Positions 16,724 through 26,308 are shown, counted from the first letter of the stretch. The stretch: DNA of 64,000 nt from Yoonia maritima (GCF_003003285.1 NZ_PVTP01000002.1:310001-374000), one strand, 5' to 3'. A program made the numbers and translations. The notes: generated by a model not told the origin, from the sequence alone.

Positions 16724-17962
16724 ATGCGGGTGAAATTCAACACGCTATTCTTCGACATGAACTCTTACTTCGCCTCAGTTGTGCAGGCGGAGGAACCAGA
16801 CCTGCGCGGGCGCCCCGTTGGTGTGGTCACGACAATGGCGCAGAATGCGGCCTGTATCGCAGCCAGTATAGAGGCCAAGCGCAAAGGCGTAGGTATGGGC
16901 GTGCGTACTGCCGCGGCGCAAAAGCTGTGTCCCGGGATCGTGTTTCGTCCGGCCAAGCACGACGTGTTTGTCGACTACCATCATCGGATCAGGGCAGCGG
17001 TCGATACGGTCATTCCAATCGACAAAGCCCATTCTGTCGACGAATTTTCGTGTCGCCTTCTTGGACGTCAGCAAGATTTGGACATTGCGCTGGCACTTGG
17101 GCAGGCGCTGCAAGTGGCGATCAAAGAACAGGTCAGTCCGGCGTTAGGCTGTTCAGTTGGGGTGGCTCAGAACAAGCTTCTGGCCAAGATTGCGGCAGAA
17201 CTAGAAAAGCCGAATGGTTTGAATTGGCTGTCACCTCAGGTGTTACCAGACAAAATCGCGCATCTCGCGTTGGACGATCTGTCAGGAATTTCTCGGGGGA
17301 TGCTAAGGAGATTGAACCGGGCAGGCGTGTACGACATTCCGTCACTTTACCATCTTTCGCCCAAGGCAGCACGCCATATCTGGAGAAGCGTCGAGGGAGA
17401 ATATTTCCTGCGGCAGCTTCACGGGGAAACTGTTTTGCGGCCTCCACGACGACACAGTTCACTGGGCCATGGACAGCGTTTGACGGGACCAAATTGCACA
17501 CCATCGGGGGCATTTCTTGTGGCGCGCCGGTTGTTGGTCAAACTGGGCGCACGGTTGCGGCGCGAAAGCAATCTGGCTGGTATGCTGAATGTCAGCATCC
17601 ACTGTACTGCATATGGTCGGGGCAGTTACACGGTTACATTCGCCCCAACACAGGACACGTTTGTTCTGTTAACCCAACTGGCCGAGGTATGGGCGTTGTT
17701 TTCCGCGCGGCATCTAAAGTCTATCAGCGTGATGCTGGGGCATCTGCAATCGGTAGAAGCCACAATGGGAGATATGTTTTCGGACAGAACTGCCGGTACG
17801 AAAACCGGACGCGAGAACCTATGCAGTGCTATCGATGGATTGAATCAGCGGTTCGGTCAAGACACCATCAGGTTTGGGGAATTGCCGCGCTACAAAGTAC
17901 CGTATACCGGGGCCAAGATCGCCTTCGGGAGAATTCCCGATGCGGAAGATTTTCTCGAATAA
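16724..17962 (+). CDS. Y-family (DinB/ImpB/UmuC-like) translesion DNA polymerase
   Basis: This is a predicted error-prone polymerase that copies damaged DNA. The first metal-binding Asp lies in NTLFFDMNSYFASV (residue 11) and the catalytic Asp-Glu in AHSVDEFSCRL near residue 104. The helix-hairpin-helix region ALDDLSGISRGMLRRLNRAGV and the little-finger domain follow. AHSVDEF differs from the usual SIDEA pattern, so it belongs to a divergent group, not classical DinB. I prefer the ATG at 16724 (412 residues); a GTG at 16703 is in frame and possible. It has a perfect SOS box and no imuA or dnaE2 neighbour. It ends seven bases from the converging DUF4174 gene. Confidence 0.85.
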   Translation: MRVKFNTLFFDMNSYFASVVQAEEPDLRGRPVGVVTTMAQNAACIAASIEAKRKGVGMGVRTAAAQKLCPGIVFRPAKHDVFVDYHHRIRAAVDTVIPIDKAHSVDEFSCRLLGRQQDLDIALALGQALQVAIKEQVSPALGCSVGVAQNKLLAKIAAELEKPNGLNWLSPQVLPDKIAHLALDDLSGISRGMLRRLNRAGVYDIPSLYHLSPKAARHIWRSVEGEYFLRQLHGETVLRPPRRHSSLGHGQRLTGPNCTPSGAFLVARRLLVKLGARLRRESNLAGMLNVSIHCTAYGRGSYTVTFAPTQDTFVLLTQLAEVWALFSARHLKSISVMLGHLQSVEATMGDMFSDRTAGTKTGRENLCSAIDGLNQRFGQDTIRFGELPRYKVPYTGAKIAFGRIPDAEDFLE

Positions 17963-17969
17963 ACGCGAC

Positions 17970-18440
17970 TTATTGCGCCAGCAAGCGACGGTCTTCGACT
18001 TCTTGCTGGCGCAGAGGCATTTTGTCGATGGAACGCGATAGTTCGCGGACGCTCCATGGTGTTGGTTTGCGTAGTGCCACGCGCCCGTCTTTACCAAGCA
18101 AGGTCATGGAATACCCACGTGGACGCAGTGTTGTGCGCACCGATGTACGTGCGGCTGGGTCCGTGTCGGTGATGATGATCACGTCACGCTCTGCTAGGTC
18201 ATCAAGACCTGCGGCAAGCAGATCCATCTGTTGCTGGAAACGTGGGTCATTGGGACTGTCCGCAAAGACAATCAACGGCCGTGCGATCCAGTGCAATTCG
18301 TTTAGCGACACATCATGGGCATCGAAAATTTCGGTGTGGTCGGCTTCCCAGCGTTCCAGAACTGTTTGTTCTTGGGCTGCCAGCGTATGGCCGAAAACGA
18401 TGAATAAAACGGTTAGACCGATGTGCGTTAGTAACTTCAT
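17970..18440 (-). CDS. Exported DUF4174-domain protein
   Basis: This 156-residue protein has a signal peptide (LLTHIGLTVLFIVFGHTLAA) followed by a DUF4174 domain. Visible family features are RPLIVFADSPNDPRFQQQM, DVIIITDTDP, RGYSMTLLGKDGRVALRKPTPWSV and a basic C-terminus. The fold is thought to resemble thioredoxin, but I see no CxxC, so redox activity is doubtful. It is a single gene on the minus strand, converging on the polymerase and diverging from the mutase. The function is unknown. Confidence 0.8.
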   Translation of the reverse strand: MKLLTHIGLTVLFIVFGHTLAAQEQTVLERWEADHTEIFDAHDVSLNELHWIARPLIVFADSPNDPRFQQQMDLLAAGLDDLAERDVIIITDTDPAARTSVRTTLRPRGYSMTLLGKDGRVALRKPTPWSVRELSRSIDKMPLRQQEVEDRRLLAQ

Positions 18441-18493
18441 AACATTAGATATAGCTGCCGCTTACCCAAATACTAAGGGCCAAGCGCAGATTA

Positions 18494-18509
18494 GCGAAAT
18501 TAATTTCGC
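18494..18509. promoter_or_regulatory. 16-base perfect palindrome before methylmalonyl-CoA mutase
   Basis: GCGAAATT-AATTTCGC is a perfect palindrome 20 bases upstream of the mutase ATG. Its left flank completes TTAGCGAA, the reverse complement of TTCGCTAA in the pccB operator array. It is a candidate PccR or other regulator site. Confidence 0.5.
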
Positions 18510-18529
18510 ACCCTCAGCAGGAGGCCAGC

Positions 18530-20656
18530 ATGACGGATAAGAAAAAATGGGAAGAAATCGCCACAAAAGAACTACGTGGCAAGCCCTTGGACGCCCTGAC
18601 ATGGGACACTTTGGAAGGCATCGCGGTCAAGCCGTTGTACACCGCCGAAGATGCTGCTGACCTGCCGCATATGGGTGGCATTCCGGGTGCTGCGCCCTTT
18701 ACGCGTGGTGTGAAGGCCACGATGTACGCGGGCCGTCCTTGGACGATCCGCCAATATGCAGGTTTCTCGACCGCTGAAGAATCGAACGCGTTTTACCGCA
18801 AGGCCTTGGATGCCGGTCAGCAGGGTGTGTCCGTTGCTTTTGACCTAGCAACACACCGTGGCTACGACAGCGACCACCCTCGGGTCGAGGGCGATGTTGG
18901 CAAAGCTGGCGTTGCGATTGATAGCGTTGAGGATATGAAAATCCTGTTCGATGGTATTCCGTTGGATAAGGTTTCCGTGTCGATGACAATGAACGGCGCG
19001 GTGATCCCGATTTTGGCAAGCTTTATTGTCGCTGGCCAAGAGCAGGGTCACGATAAAGCGTTGCTGTCAGGGACGATCCAGAACGATATCCTAAAGGAAT
19101 TCATGGTTCGGAATACCTATGTGTATCCACCAGAACCGTCGATGCGGATCATTGCTGATATTATTGAATACACCTCGAATGAGATGCCGAAGTTCAACTC
19201 TATTTCGATCTCTGGCTATCACATGCAAGAGGCAGGTGCGAACCTTGTCCAAGAACTTGCATACACGCTGGCAGATGGCCGTGAATACGTCCGTGCAGCG
19301 ATCGCACGTGGCATGGACGTCGATGCATTTGCCGGGCGTTTGTCGTTCTTTTTCGCAATTGGCATGAATTTCTTCATGGAAGCCGCGAAGCTACGCGCCG
19401 CCCGATTGCTGTGGTCGCGGATCATGGAAGAGTTCGAACCAAAGAACCCAAAGTCATCCATGCTGCGTACGCACTGTCAGACCAGCGGCGTTTCTTTGCA
19501 GGAACAAGACCCTTACAACAATGTCATCCGCACAGCGTATGAGGCGATGGCGGCCGCATTAGGTGGCACGCAGTCTTTGCACACAAACGCCTTGGACGAG
19601 GCTATCGCGCTGCCAACTGAATTTAGCGCACGCATTGCTCGTAACACGCAACTAATCCTTCAAGAAGAAACAGGCATCACCAATGTCGTCGATCCGCTGG
19701 CCGGGTCGTACTACGTCGAAAACCTGACCGCTCAGCTGGCCGATAAGGCGTGGGCGCTGATCGAAGAAGTCGAAGAAATGGGTGGTATGACCAAGGCGGT
19801 GGCTTCTGGGATGCCCAAGCTGCGTATTGAAGAAACCGCCGCCCGCCGGCAGGCGGACATTGATCGCGGCACAGAAGTGATCGTTGGGGTGAATAAATAC
19901 CGCAAGAACAAAGAAGACCCGATTGATATCCTTGATATCGACAATAACGCGGTCCGCGAGGGTCAAGTCAAACGTATAGCCGCGACCAAGGCTGCCCGCG
20001 ATGCGGCCGCTGTTGACGCGGCGCTCAATGAACTCACCCGCCGTACGACCGAAGGCGGAAATCTTCTAGAAGCTGCAGTCGAAGCCGCGCGCGCGCGCGC
20101 CACAGTCGGAGAAATCAGCATGGCGATGGAGAAGACATTTGGACGGCACCGAGCAGAAGTCAAAACGCTCGCTGGTGTATATGGGGCCGCTTACGAGGGT
20201 GACGAAGGCTTTGCTGAAATTCAGCGCAGTGTAGAAGCCTTTGCCGAAGACGAAGGCCGCCGCCCGCGGATGCTTGTGGTGAAGATGGGCCAAGATGGTC
20301 ACGACCGAGGTGCTAAGGTCATCGCGACAGCATTCGCCGATATTGGTTTTGACGTCGATGTTGGCCCACTGTTCCAAACGCCAGCCGAAGCCGCACAAGA
20401 CGCGATCGACAATGACGTGCATGTCATCGGTATCAGCTCGCAAGCGGCGGGTCACAAGACGCTGGCACCACAGTTGGTGCAGGCGCTTAAGGATGCAAAT
20501 GCCGACGATATCATCGTCATCTGCGGTGGCGTGATCCCGCAGCAGGACTATCAATTCCTGTATGACAACGGCGTCAAAGCCATCTTCGGCCCCGGTACGA
20601 ACATCCCCAAGGCTGCTCAGGATATCTTGAGCTTGATTAGGGATGCACGTTCTTAG
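18530..20656 (+). CDS. Methylmalonyl-CoA mutase (single chain)
   Basis: This adenosylcobalamin enzyme rearranges (R)-methylmalonyl-CoA to succinyl-CoA, the last step of propionyl-CoA assimilation. The 708 residues comprise the substrate-binding barrel, with [18 protein letters not shown] near residue 65 and [17 protein letters not shown] further on, and a C-terminal cobalamin domain with the base-off motif DGHDRGAK near residue 587. GCAGGAGG precedes the ATG. No riboswitch is apparent upstream, so control by cobalamin at this gene is not evident. No epimerase gene lies in the window. The palindrome upstream and the pcc genes nearby support a shared regulon. Confidence 0.95.
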   Translation: MTDKKKWEEIATKELRGKPLDALTWDTLEGIAVKPLYTAEDAADLPHMGGIPGAAPFTRGVKATMYAGRPWTIRQYAGFSTAEESNAFYRKALDAGQQGVSVAFDLATHRGYDSDHPRVEGDVGKAGVAIDSVEDMKILFDGIPLDKVSVSMTMNGAVIPILASFIVAGQEQGHDKALLSGTIQNDILKEFMVRNTYVYPPEPSMRIIADIIEYTSNEMPKFNSISISGYHMQEAGANLVQELAYTLADGREYVRAAIARGMDVDAFAGRLSFFFAIGMNFFMEAAKLRAARLLWSRIMEEFEPKNPKSSMLRTHCQTSGVSLQEQDPYNNVIRTAYEAMAAALGGTQSLHTNALDEAIALPTEFSARIARNTQLILQEETGITNVVDPLAGSYYVENLTAQLADKAWALIEEVEEMGGMTKAVASGMPKLRIEETAARRQADIDRGTEVIVGVNKYRKNKEDPIDILDIDNNAVREGQVKRIAATKAARDAAAVDAALNELTRRTTEGGNLLEAAVEAARARATVGEISMAMEKTFGRHRAEVKTLAGVYGAAYEGDEGFAEIQRSVEAFAEDEGRRPRMLVVKMGQDGHDRGAKVIATAFADIGFDVDVGPLFQTPAEAAQDAIDNDVHVIGISSQAAGHKTLAPQLVQALKDANADDIIVICGGVIPQQDYQFLYDNGVKAIFGPGTNIPKAAQDILSLIRDARS

Positions 20657-20673
20657 GGGGGATCGAACAGAAA

Positions 20674-20698
20674 TAGCCGCCGAAACTTTAGGCGGCTA
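20674..20698. terminator. Hairpin terminator between mcm and nhaA
   Basis: TAGCCGCC and GGCGGCTA form an 8-base-pair stem with a nine-base loop. It overlaps the last codons of nhaA and lies 17 bases after the mutase stop, so it may serve both converging genes. On the nhaA strand it is followed by TTTCTG; there is no T-run on the other side. Confidence 0.6.
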
Positions 20699-21860
20699 AT
20701 CTGCGATTTGAGGCGAGCATCAGAACGCCATAGCCCAGCAGCCCAGAGACAAGGGAACCAGAAAGCACGCCAAGGCGGACTTGGTTCATCAGTTCTGGGC
20801 TATCAAAGCTAAGGGACCCAATAAAGAGAGACATCGTGAAACCAATACCTGCAAGGCAAGATACGCCATAGATATGCACCCAACTCGCTCCGTGAGGCAG
20901 GCGAACTAAGCCCATCTTGACCATCGCATAGCTTACGCCAAAAACACCCACCTGCTTGCCTATGATTAGCCCCAACGCGATACCGATTGGCAATGGCGCG
21001 AACAGATCGCTTACGGAAAGCCCCTTTAATACGACACCAGCATTCGCAAATGCGAATATCGGTATGATAAGATACAAAACGTAAGGCGTTAATCCATGCT
21101 CTAGCGCGTGTAGCGGTGACTTTCCGTAGCGATCTTTGATCGGGATAAGGAATGCCGTGATCACCCCTGCGAGCGTTGCATGGACACCCGATTTCAACAC
21201 AAAGAACCACATGATTGCGCCAAAAAGAATTGCGGGTGCCAGTCGGTGCGTGCCGCGTACATTCAACACAATCAGACCGATCAATGGTAAGATTGCTAGG
21301 AACAGGTAATCGACTTTAAGGTTCGCGGTATAGAATAACGCAATAATCAAGATTGCTCCGAGATCGTCCAAGATGGCGAGCGTTAATAGAAACACCTTGA
21401 GAGATGCAGGTGCACGTGCGCCAACAAGGGCCAATATACCCAGGGCAAAAGCGATATCTGTTGCGGCGGGGATAGCCCAACCGCCGATGGTTATCGGATT
21501 GCCCCAATTGAAGGCGACAAAGACAAGCGCGGGCACGACCATCCCACCTATGGCTGCCATTCCCGGTAAAATCACGTCACGGGGGTTCTTTAACTTTCCT
21601 TCTAAAATTTCGCGTTTTAGTTCAAGCCCAATGAGGAAAAAGAAGATCGCCATCAATCCATCATTGATCCATAAAATGGCAGGCTTCTCTAAGCCTTCGC
21701 CGTTCACTGTGATGGCAAGATATGCACCTAAGAAACGATCATATAATGGGGATAGGCCAGAGTTCGCGACAATCAATGCCACGACGGCTGATGCCATTAA
21801 TAGTAATCCCCCAAAAGCGTCGTGACGAAAAAAACGATCGAGCGCGGCGCGTAGACCCAT
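20688..21860 (-). CDS. nhaA: Na+/H+ antiporter NhaA
   Basis: NhaA exports sodium in exchange for protons across the inner membrane and so supports pH and salt balance, apt for a marine organism. The 390 residues contain about twelve hydrophobic segments. LTLAILDDLGAILIIALFYT carries the two adjacent aspartates of the ion-binding site, and the helix 4 region GWAIPAATDIAFALG is present. Length agrees with the family. It is a single gene, with its 3' end overlapping the shared terminator. The upstream 115 bases include a GTTTC-TTGA-GAAAC dyad of unknown role. Confidence 0.94.
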   Translation of the reverse strand: MGLRAALDRFFRHDAFGGLLLMASAVVALIVANSGLSPLYDRFLGAYLAITVNGEGLEKPAILWINDGLMAIFFFLIGLELKREILEGKLKNPRDVILPGMAAIGGMVVPALVFVAFNWGNPITIGGWAIPAATDIAFALGILALVGARAPASLKVFLLTLAILDDLGAILIIALFYTANLKVDYLFLAILPLIGLIVLNVRGTHRLAPAILFGAIMWFFVLKSGVHATLAGVITAFLIPIKDRYGKSPLHALEHGLTPYVLYLIIPIFAFANAGVVLKGLSVSDLFAPLPIGIALGLIIGKQVGVFGVSYAMVKMGLVRLPHGASWVHIYGVSCLAGIGFTMSLFIGSLSFDSPELMNQVRLGVLSGSLVSGLLGYGVLMLASNRRLAA

Positions 21861-21975
21861 GTGCTTATCCTATTGTTATGTGATTTGTAGCTTCTATCTA
21901 ATGTGCTGCATGCTTGCATCAAGGCTCGAATGAGGGTTTCTTGAGAAACTGACTGATGCTTTGGAGGCCGCTTGG

Positions 21976-22575
21976 ATGTTTGTGTTAGATCATTTGGCCG
22001 TTGGGGCAGCGACGCTTGGTGAAGGTGTCGATTTAGTGCAATCGCAATTGGGCATTATGCTTGAACGCGGTGGTTCGCATGATCAGTATGGTACGCATAA
22101 CATGCTGCTGGGGCTGGAAGATGGTCTCTACCTCGAAGTGATTGCCAAAGATCCCGATGCAATTCCGTCGCGCGGGCATAGCTGGTTTGGATTGGATGAC
22201 TTTACAGGTCCTCCTCGTTTGGCCAATTGGATTTGTCGCGCCGATAATTTAATCGACTATACTGATACGGCTGGACCGAAGAGAGAGCTGGAGCGTGGCA
22301 ATTTGCGCTGGGATATTACCGTTCCTGATGACGGTAGCCTGCCGTTTGGTGGGGGCTTTCCCACGTTGATAAAGTGGGGTGCGGGTACTGTTCATCCTGC
22401 CAATAGCCTCAAACCGTCTGGGTTGCGATTGCGCGAATTTATAGTCTCGCATCCAGAGGCCACAAAGATCGCCCGTCTTGCGCAGCTGGATGACCCGCGC
22501 ATTAAGTTTGAAGTCGGATCGCCGGGGTTCGTTGCCCGATTTGAGGGACCGAATGGGGTTAAGGAACTACGATGA
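21976..22575 (+). CDS. Glyoxalase-like (VOC superfamily) protein
   Basis: This 199-residue protein matches the glyoxalase-like domain 3 pattern. It starts MFVLDHLAVGAATL, where the His is a likely metal ligand, followed by LERGGSHDQYGTHNMLLGLEDGLYLEVIAKDP, in which further ligand residues lie. The C-terminal half contains FPTLIKWG and ends with FVARFEGPNGVKEL. The substrate is unknown. The ATG at 21976 has GGAG nine bases upstream; the TTG at 21961 lies before that ribosome site and is rejected. It is coupled to the acetyltransferase gene by an ATGA overlap. Confidence 0.85.
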   Translation: MFVLDHLAVGAATLGEGVDLVQSQLGIMLERGGSHDQYGTHNMLLGLEDGLYLEVIAKDPDAIPSRGHSWFGLDDFTGPPRLANWICRADNLIDYTDTAGPKRELERGNLRWDITVPDDGSLPFGGGFPTLIKWGAGTVHPANSLKPSGLRLREFIVSHPEATKIARLAQLDDPRIKFEVGSPGFVARFEGPNGVKELR

Positions 22576-23039
22576 TACGCCCAGCCTTGGCCGGGGACGC
22601 GCCAGCAATCGCACAGATATGGAATGCTGCCATTCGTGATACGACCATCACGTTTAACCCAGATGAAAAATCAGTTGATGAGGTCGCCAAACTAACCAAA
22701 CAAGCATGTCTTGTTTGGGAGGACGAAGACCGTGTTCTTGGCTTTGCGCGCTACTTCCAGTTTCGCGGTGGTGCGGGCTATCGGTACACCGCAGAGCACA
22801 CGATCATGTTGCATGCTGATGCCCGCGGACAAGGTGCAGGGCGGAAATTGATGGACGCCATATGCGTTGATGCGAAAAACGCTGGCATGCATACGCTGTT
22901 TGCTGGCTGCAGCGCAGAGAACCCCGGCGCGGTGCGATTTCATGTCGCGCTTGGGTTTCAGACGGTTGCAACCCTGCCCGAAGTGGGGTTCAAGTTCGGC
23001 CGTTGGATCGATCTCGTATTGATGCAAAAGCACCTTTGA
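22572..23039 (+). CDS. GNAT N-acetyltransferase, phosphinothricin-acetyltransferase type
   Basis: This is a single-domain GNAT enzyme of 155 residues. It starts MIRPALAGDAPAIAQIWNAAI, has the acetyl-CoA-binding segment ARGQGAGRKLMDAIC and ends with the typical PAT/YncA stretch FHVALGFQTVATLPEVGFKFGRW. Family members acetylate amino groups of amino-acid analogues such as phosphinothricin or methionine sulfoximine. The natural substrate here is not known. It is the second gene of a four-gene run with ATGA overlap to the VOC gene, and the DjlA-like gene starts 11 bases later. Confidence 0.88.
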   Translation: MIRPALAGDAPAIAQIWNAAIRDTTITFNPDEKSVDEVAKLTKQACLVWEDEDRVLGFARYFQFRGGAGYRYTAEHTIMLHADARGQGAGRKLMDAICVDAKNAGMHTLFAGCSAENPGAVRFHVALGFQTVATLPEVGFKFGRWIDLVLMQKHL

Positions 23040-23050
23040 AAGGAATGCAC

Positions 23051-23731
23051 ATGTCGATCTGGTCGCGCATTGCCGAAGCGCTTGCCGCACTTACAGCAGG
23101 CGAGGGGCTCTCTGCGGTCTTTGAAAAGCTGCGGACATCACCAGACCGGACTGTGGCCTTTGCGATTGCGGTGATTGCCTTGGGTGCCAAGATGGCCAAG
23201 GCCGACGGAATTGTGACACGCGATGAAGTCGTGGCCTTTCGTGAAGTATTCGTCATTCCCCCAGAGGAAGAGGAGAACGCAGCGCGTGTGTTCAACCTCG
23301 CGCGGCAGGACGTCGCTGGGTATGAAAGCTATGCTCGCCAGATCAAGGCGATGTTTGGCGATGATGACCGGCCACTGTGTCACCTCATGGAAGGCTTGTT
23401 CCAGATTGCGATGGCTGACGGTGTTTATCATCCGAAAGAGGATGATTTCCTATTTAATGTCGCAGAAATATTCGGTTTCGATGATCGGCGTTTTCGCGGT
23501 ATCCGCGCGCAGTTCGTGACCGAGGCAGAACGTGACCCATACGATGTGCTAGGTGTGTTGCCTGAGACACCTATGGATGAGGTCCGCAGCGCTTGGCGGC
23601 AGTTAGTGCGCGATACCCACCCTGATCAAATGATCGCGCGCGGCGTCCCAGAAGAGGCCGTAAAACTGGCCGAACGCCGCATGGTTGCGATAAACCGTGC
23701 TTGGGAAGAAATCCAAGGTGCCCGCAGATGA
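23051..23731 (+). CDS. TerB/DnaJ-domain co-chaperone, DjlA-like
   Basis: Residues 40-165 form a TerB-like helical domain with the acidic repeats KADGIVTRDEV and MADGVYHPKEDDF. The C-terminal 70 residues are a J domain with the HPD tripeptide in VRDTHPDQM, which stimulates DnaK ATPase activity. Unlike E. coli DjlA there is no obvious N-terminal membrane segment, so it is probably cytoplasmic. AAAGGA precedes the ATG at 23051; the ATG at 23045 is also in frame. Its TGA overlaps the next gene's ATG. Confidence 0.88.
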   Translation: MSIWSRIAEALAALTAGEGLSAVFEKLRTSPDRTVAFAIAVIALGAKMAKADGIVTRDEVVAFREVFVIPPEEEENAARVFNLARQDVAGYESYARQIKAMFGDDDRPLCHLMEGLFQIAMADGVYHPKEDDFLFNVAEIFGFDDRRFRGIRAQFVTEAERDPYDVLGVLPETPMDEVRSAWRQLVRDTHPDQMIARGVPEEAVKLAERRMVAINRAWEEIQGARR

Positions 23732-24726
23732 GAATAGCGACCTACAACATCGAATGGTTCAACAGCCTGTTTAACAACGCAGGAAAGTTGATCAACGACG
23801 GTGGGTGGTCATCGCGCTGGGATGTGACACGCGCACAGCAAACGCAGGCTTTGGGTGATGTATTTACGGCGCTGGATGCTGACGCGGTTATGATTATTGA
23901 AGCACCTGACATGAGCCCTCATCGTAACACGGTGACGGCGCTTGAAAACTTTGCCAGCGCTTTTGGTTTAAGGGCGCGCTCGGCCCTTATGGGGTATTCG
24001 AACGAAACCCAGCAAGAAATTGCCATGCTATACGACCCTGATGTGATTACTGCGGTGCACGATCCGAAAGGCGACGATGAATTTCCAAGATTTGACCAAA
24101 CCTTTGCGATGGATCTTGATGTTGATGCTGCCCCAGAGCCGATCCGTTGGTCCAAGCCGCCGCTTGAATTGGCGGTGACTGGCCCAACGGGGCCATTGCG
24201 TTTGATTGGTGTCCACGCAAAGTCTAAGGCGCCGCACGGGGCCCGCAACGATGCCGAAGCAACCCGAATTTCAATCGAGAACCGCCGTAAACAATTGGCA
24301 CAATGTGTCTGGCTGCGTGGGCGGGTCGAAAGCCATTTGGCTGCCGGGGAAGACTTGATCGTTCTTGGTGATTTTAACGATGGTCCGGGTCTCGATGAAT
24401 ACGAAAAACTGTTCGGCAGATCAGGTGTAGAAATCGTTCTGGGCGAAGGTAACGGAACGCAGATGTTTGATCCGCATGCGCGACAGGCGCTTAGCCGACG
24501 TTTGGGGGCGATGCCCACCACATCTCGGTTCAAACGTAAGGGTGAACCATATCTTCAGGCGCTGTTGGACTACATTATGGTTTCACCAAGCCTGCGGTCA
24601 AAGAACCCCAAATGGCAGATTTGGCACCCGTTTGATCACCCCGATTGTTATGAAAACGAACCTTTGCGGAATGCATTACTGCTGGCATCTGATCATTTTC
24701 CGGTGGTCTTGGATTTATCTGCCTAG
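23728..24726 (+). CDS. Endonuclease/exonuclease/phosphatase-family hydrolase
   Basis: This is a 332-residue metal-dependent phosphoesterase of the EEP fold. The core motifs are MRIATYNIEWFNSLF at the N-terminus (metal-binding Asn), IIEAPD (metal-binding Glu), HAKSKAPH (catalytic His), LIVLGDFNDGPG (Asp and Asn) and SDHFPVVLDLS at the C-terminus (Asp-His pair). All catalytic positions seem intact. The substrate may be nucleic acid or a phospholipid or inositol phosphate and cannot be told from sequence. It overlaps the DjlA-like gene by ATGA and meets ppx tail-to-tail with one base between. Confidence 0.87.
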   Translation: MRIATYNIEWFNSLFNNAGKLINDGGWSSRWDVTRAQQTQALGDVFTALDADAVMIIEAPDMSPHRNTVTALENFASAFGLRARSALMGYSNETQQEIAMLYDPDVITAVHDPKGDDEFPRFDQTFAMDLDVDAAPEPIRWSKPPLELAVTGPTGPLRLIGVHAKSKAPHGARNDAEATRISIENRRKQLAQCVWLRGRVESHLAAGEDLIVLGDFNDGPGLDEYEKLFGRSGVEIVLGEGNGTQMFDPHARQALSRRLGAMPTTSRFKRKGEPYLQALLDYIMVSPSLRSKNPKWQIWHPFDHPDCYENEPLRNALLLASDHFPVVLDLSA

Positions 24727-24727
24727 A

Positions 24728-26275
24728 CTATTTAGTGAATTTGACGGTCGCAGTGGCATTAAGCGCAGATGCAAGCGCCGCAAAGCGTGCTTCGGCGACT
24801 TCTCCGTAAAGCGGGCGGGCATGCTCGGTAAGGATAAGCGTCAGCTCTCTGGTCTTTGCTTTCCACTTGAGCGTTCCGGGCGGTTCATCCGGGGATAACC
24901 ACAGCATTGCCCCGAGGCGAAGCGCCTTACCAAGAACTTCGGCTTCTTTGATTTGTGCAGGCTCCAGCATTTCGAACAGTGGCGCAAATCGCGTCTTGTC
25001 GGTTTTATTCGTGTAGCGGTTCATAAGCGCGAGGCCCAACAGCACACGCTCATAATGCTTTAGTCCGCCAAGGTTGGCACGGGTGGCGTTGTCAAACGTG
25101 ACTTCTGCCCGGTAATCAGGGTGCGCACGCCAGCTTACGTCGTGCAACAGGCAGGCCGCCTTGATGATGCGTTTGCGCTGCCAATTGGCACGGGGGAATA
25201 GTGGTTTCACAAAGTCATAAAGCAGCCGACCAAAGCCCGGCATGCGTGCGTCCTTAGCCTCGGCAAAGCGGCATGCCTCGACCAACGGATCGCGGTCACG
25301 TAGTTCACGCGGCATTTGTTCGAACAGCATACCTTCGCGGATGCCATAAGATGAAATGGCAACGTCTTTGGGCTTAAAGGTGCGCATCAGTTCTTTTAAA
25401 ACAATCGATGCTAGCGGCACGAGAGACATCCGGCTGTCTGAAATATTACAGCGGCTGCGCAAGTCTTGCAGGTCTGATTTGCTAATATAATCGGCTGTCT
25501 TACTGATCTGACGCGATGACATGCGGTATTCATGCAAAACGGTTAGCGGATAATTCCGGCGTTCCATATCGACACGCGCGATGGCCCGCCATGAACCGCC
25601 AACAAGGAACAGACGCATCCCTGTTTCATTGCCCATCTCGTCGTGTAAACGGGCTATGGTTTCGCGTACGTATTCTTTTACGGCCTTTTTGCCGCCCTTG
25701 ATTTCACGCAGTTTGAGCGGGCCAAGCGCAGAGGTCACACGTTGTCCAACACGTCCTTCGGCAAGATCGGCCAGTTCCATCGAAGAACCACCAATGTCGC
25801 AGACCAACCCATAGCTGCCCGGCCAACCAAGCAAGACACCCTGTGCGGATAGCCGGGCCTCTTCTTTACCGTCGATGATCCACAGTTTTACGCCGGTTTC
25901 TTTTAGAATTTCATCGCGGAAGTCTTGGCCGTCGCTGGCTTCGCGGACAGCGGCGGTTGCAACGGCAGTCAGGGGCAGGATGCCCATGCCCTCGGCCAGC
26001 GCAGCAAAGCGGCGGATCGCTGAAAGCGCGCGTTTGCGGCCTTCGGGGTTTAAGTGGCCAGTTTCAGATAGGCCTGCGCCCAAGGCGCACATGATCTTTT
26101 CGTTGTAGAAATAGGCGGGTGACCGCGCGGCGCCGTCAAACACGACCAAACGGACCGAGTTAGAACCAACGTCAATGACGCCAACACGACTAAGGTTTTT
26201 GGCCGCTGCATCTTCGAACAGTGGTCGCCCAAAAGGACCCCAATCAATGGTGTCCGGATCTGGTTGTGTCGTCAT
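24728..26275 (-). CDS. ppx: Ppx/GppA exopolyphosphatase
   Basis: This enzyme removes phosphate from the ends of inorganic polyphosphate and may also hydrolyse pppGpp. The 515 residues start with the actin-like ATPase fold: VGVIDVGSNSVRLVVFDG (phosphate loop 1), LTAVATAAVREASDGQDF and LVCDIGGSSMELADL (phosphate loop 2). The C-terminal part has an HD-type region with AACLLHDVSWRAHP. It lies 33 bases after ppk1 on the same strand, so synthesis and breakdown of polyphosphate are co-transcribed. The start at 26275 is a clear ATG. Confidence 0.92.
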   Translation of the reverse strand: MTTQPDPDTIDWGPFGRPLFEDAAAKNLSRVGVIDVGSNSVRLVVFDGAARSPAYFYNEKIMCALGAGLSETGHLNPEGRKRALSAIRRFAALAEGMGILPLTAVATAAVREASDGQDFRDEILKETGVKLWIIDGKEEARLSAQGVLLGWPGSYGLVCDIGGSSMELADLAEGRVGQRVTSALGPLKLREIKGGKKAVKEYVRETIARLHDEMGNETGMRLFLVGGSWRAIARVDMERRNYPLTVLHEYRMSSRQISKTADYISKSDLQDLRSRCNISDSRMSLVPLASIVLKELMRTFKPKDVAISSYGIREGMLFEQMPRELRDRDPLVEACRFAEAKDARMPGFGRLLYDFVKPLFPRANWQRKRIIKAACLLHDVSWRAHPDYRAEVTFDNATRANLGGLKHYERVLLGLALMNRYTNKTDKTRFAPLFEMLEPAQIKEAEVLGKALRLGAMLWLSPDEPPGTLKWKAKTRELTLILTEHARPLYGEVAEARFAALASALNATATVKFTK

Positions 26276-26308
26276 GTGATCCCCGTATTCTACCCTTTCA
26301 GGTATCGG

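Noticed and set aside
16654-18540. A 628-codon open frame on the plus strand across the polymerase and the DUF4174 gene
   Set aside because: Its translation is rich in Arg, Ser and Cys, shows no domain, and overlaps the Y-family polymerase in another frame, which has intact motifs and an SOS box.
20085-20102. Run of alternating GC bases inside the mutase gene (possible slippage site)
   Set aside because: The frame is intact, and the run encodes Ala-Arg repeats in a linker of the protein.
21861-21975. A sodium- or pH-sensing riboswitch upstream of nhaA
   Set aside because: Only a five-pair GTTTC/GAAAC stem is visible, too little to support a known RNA class.
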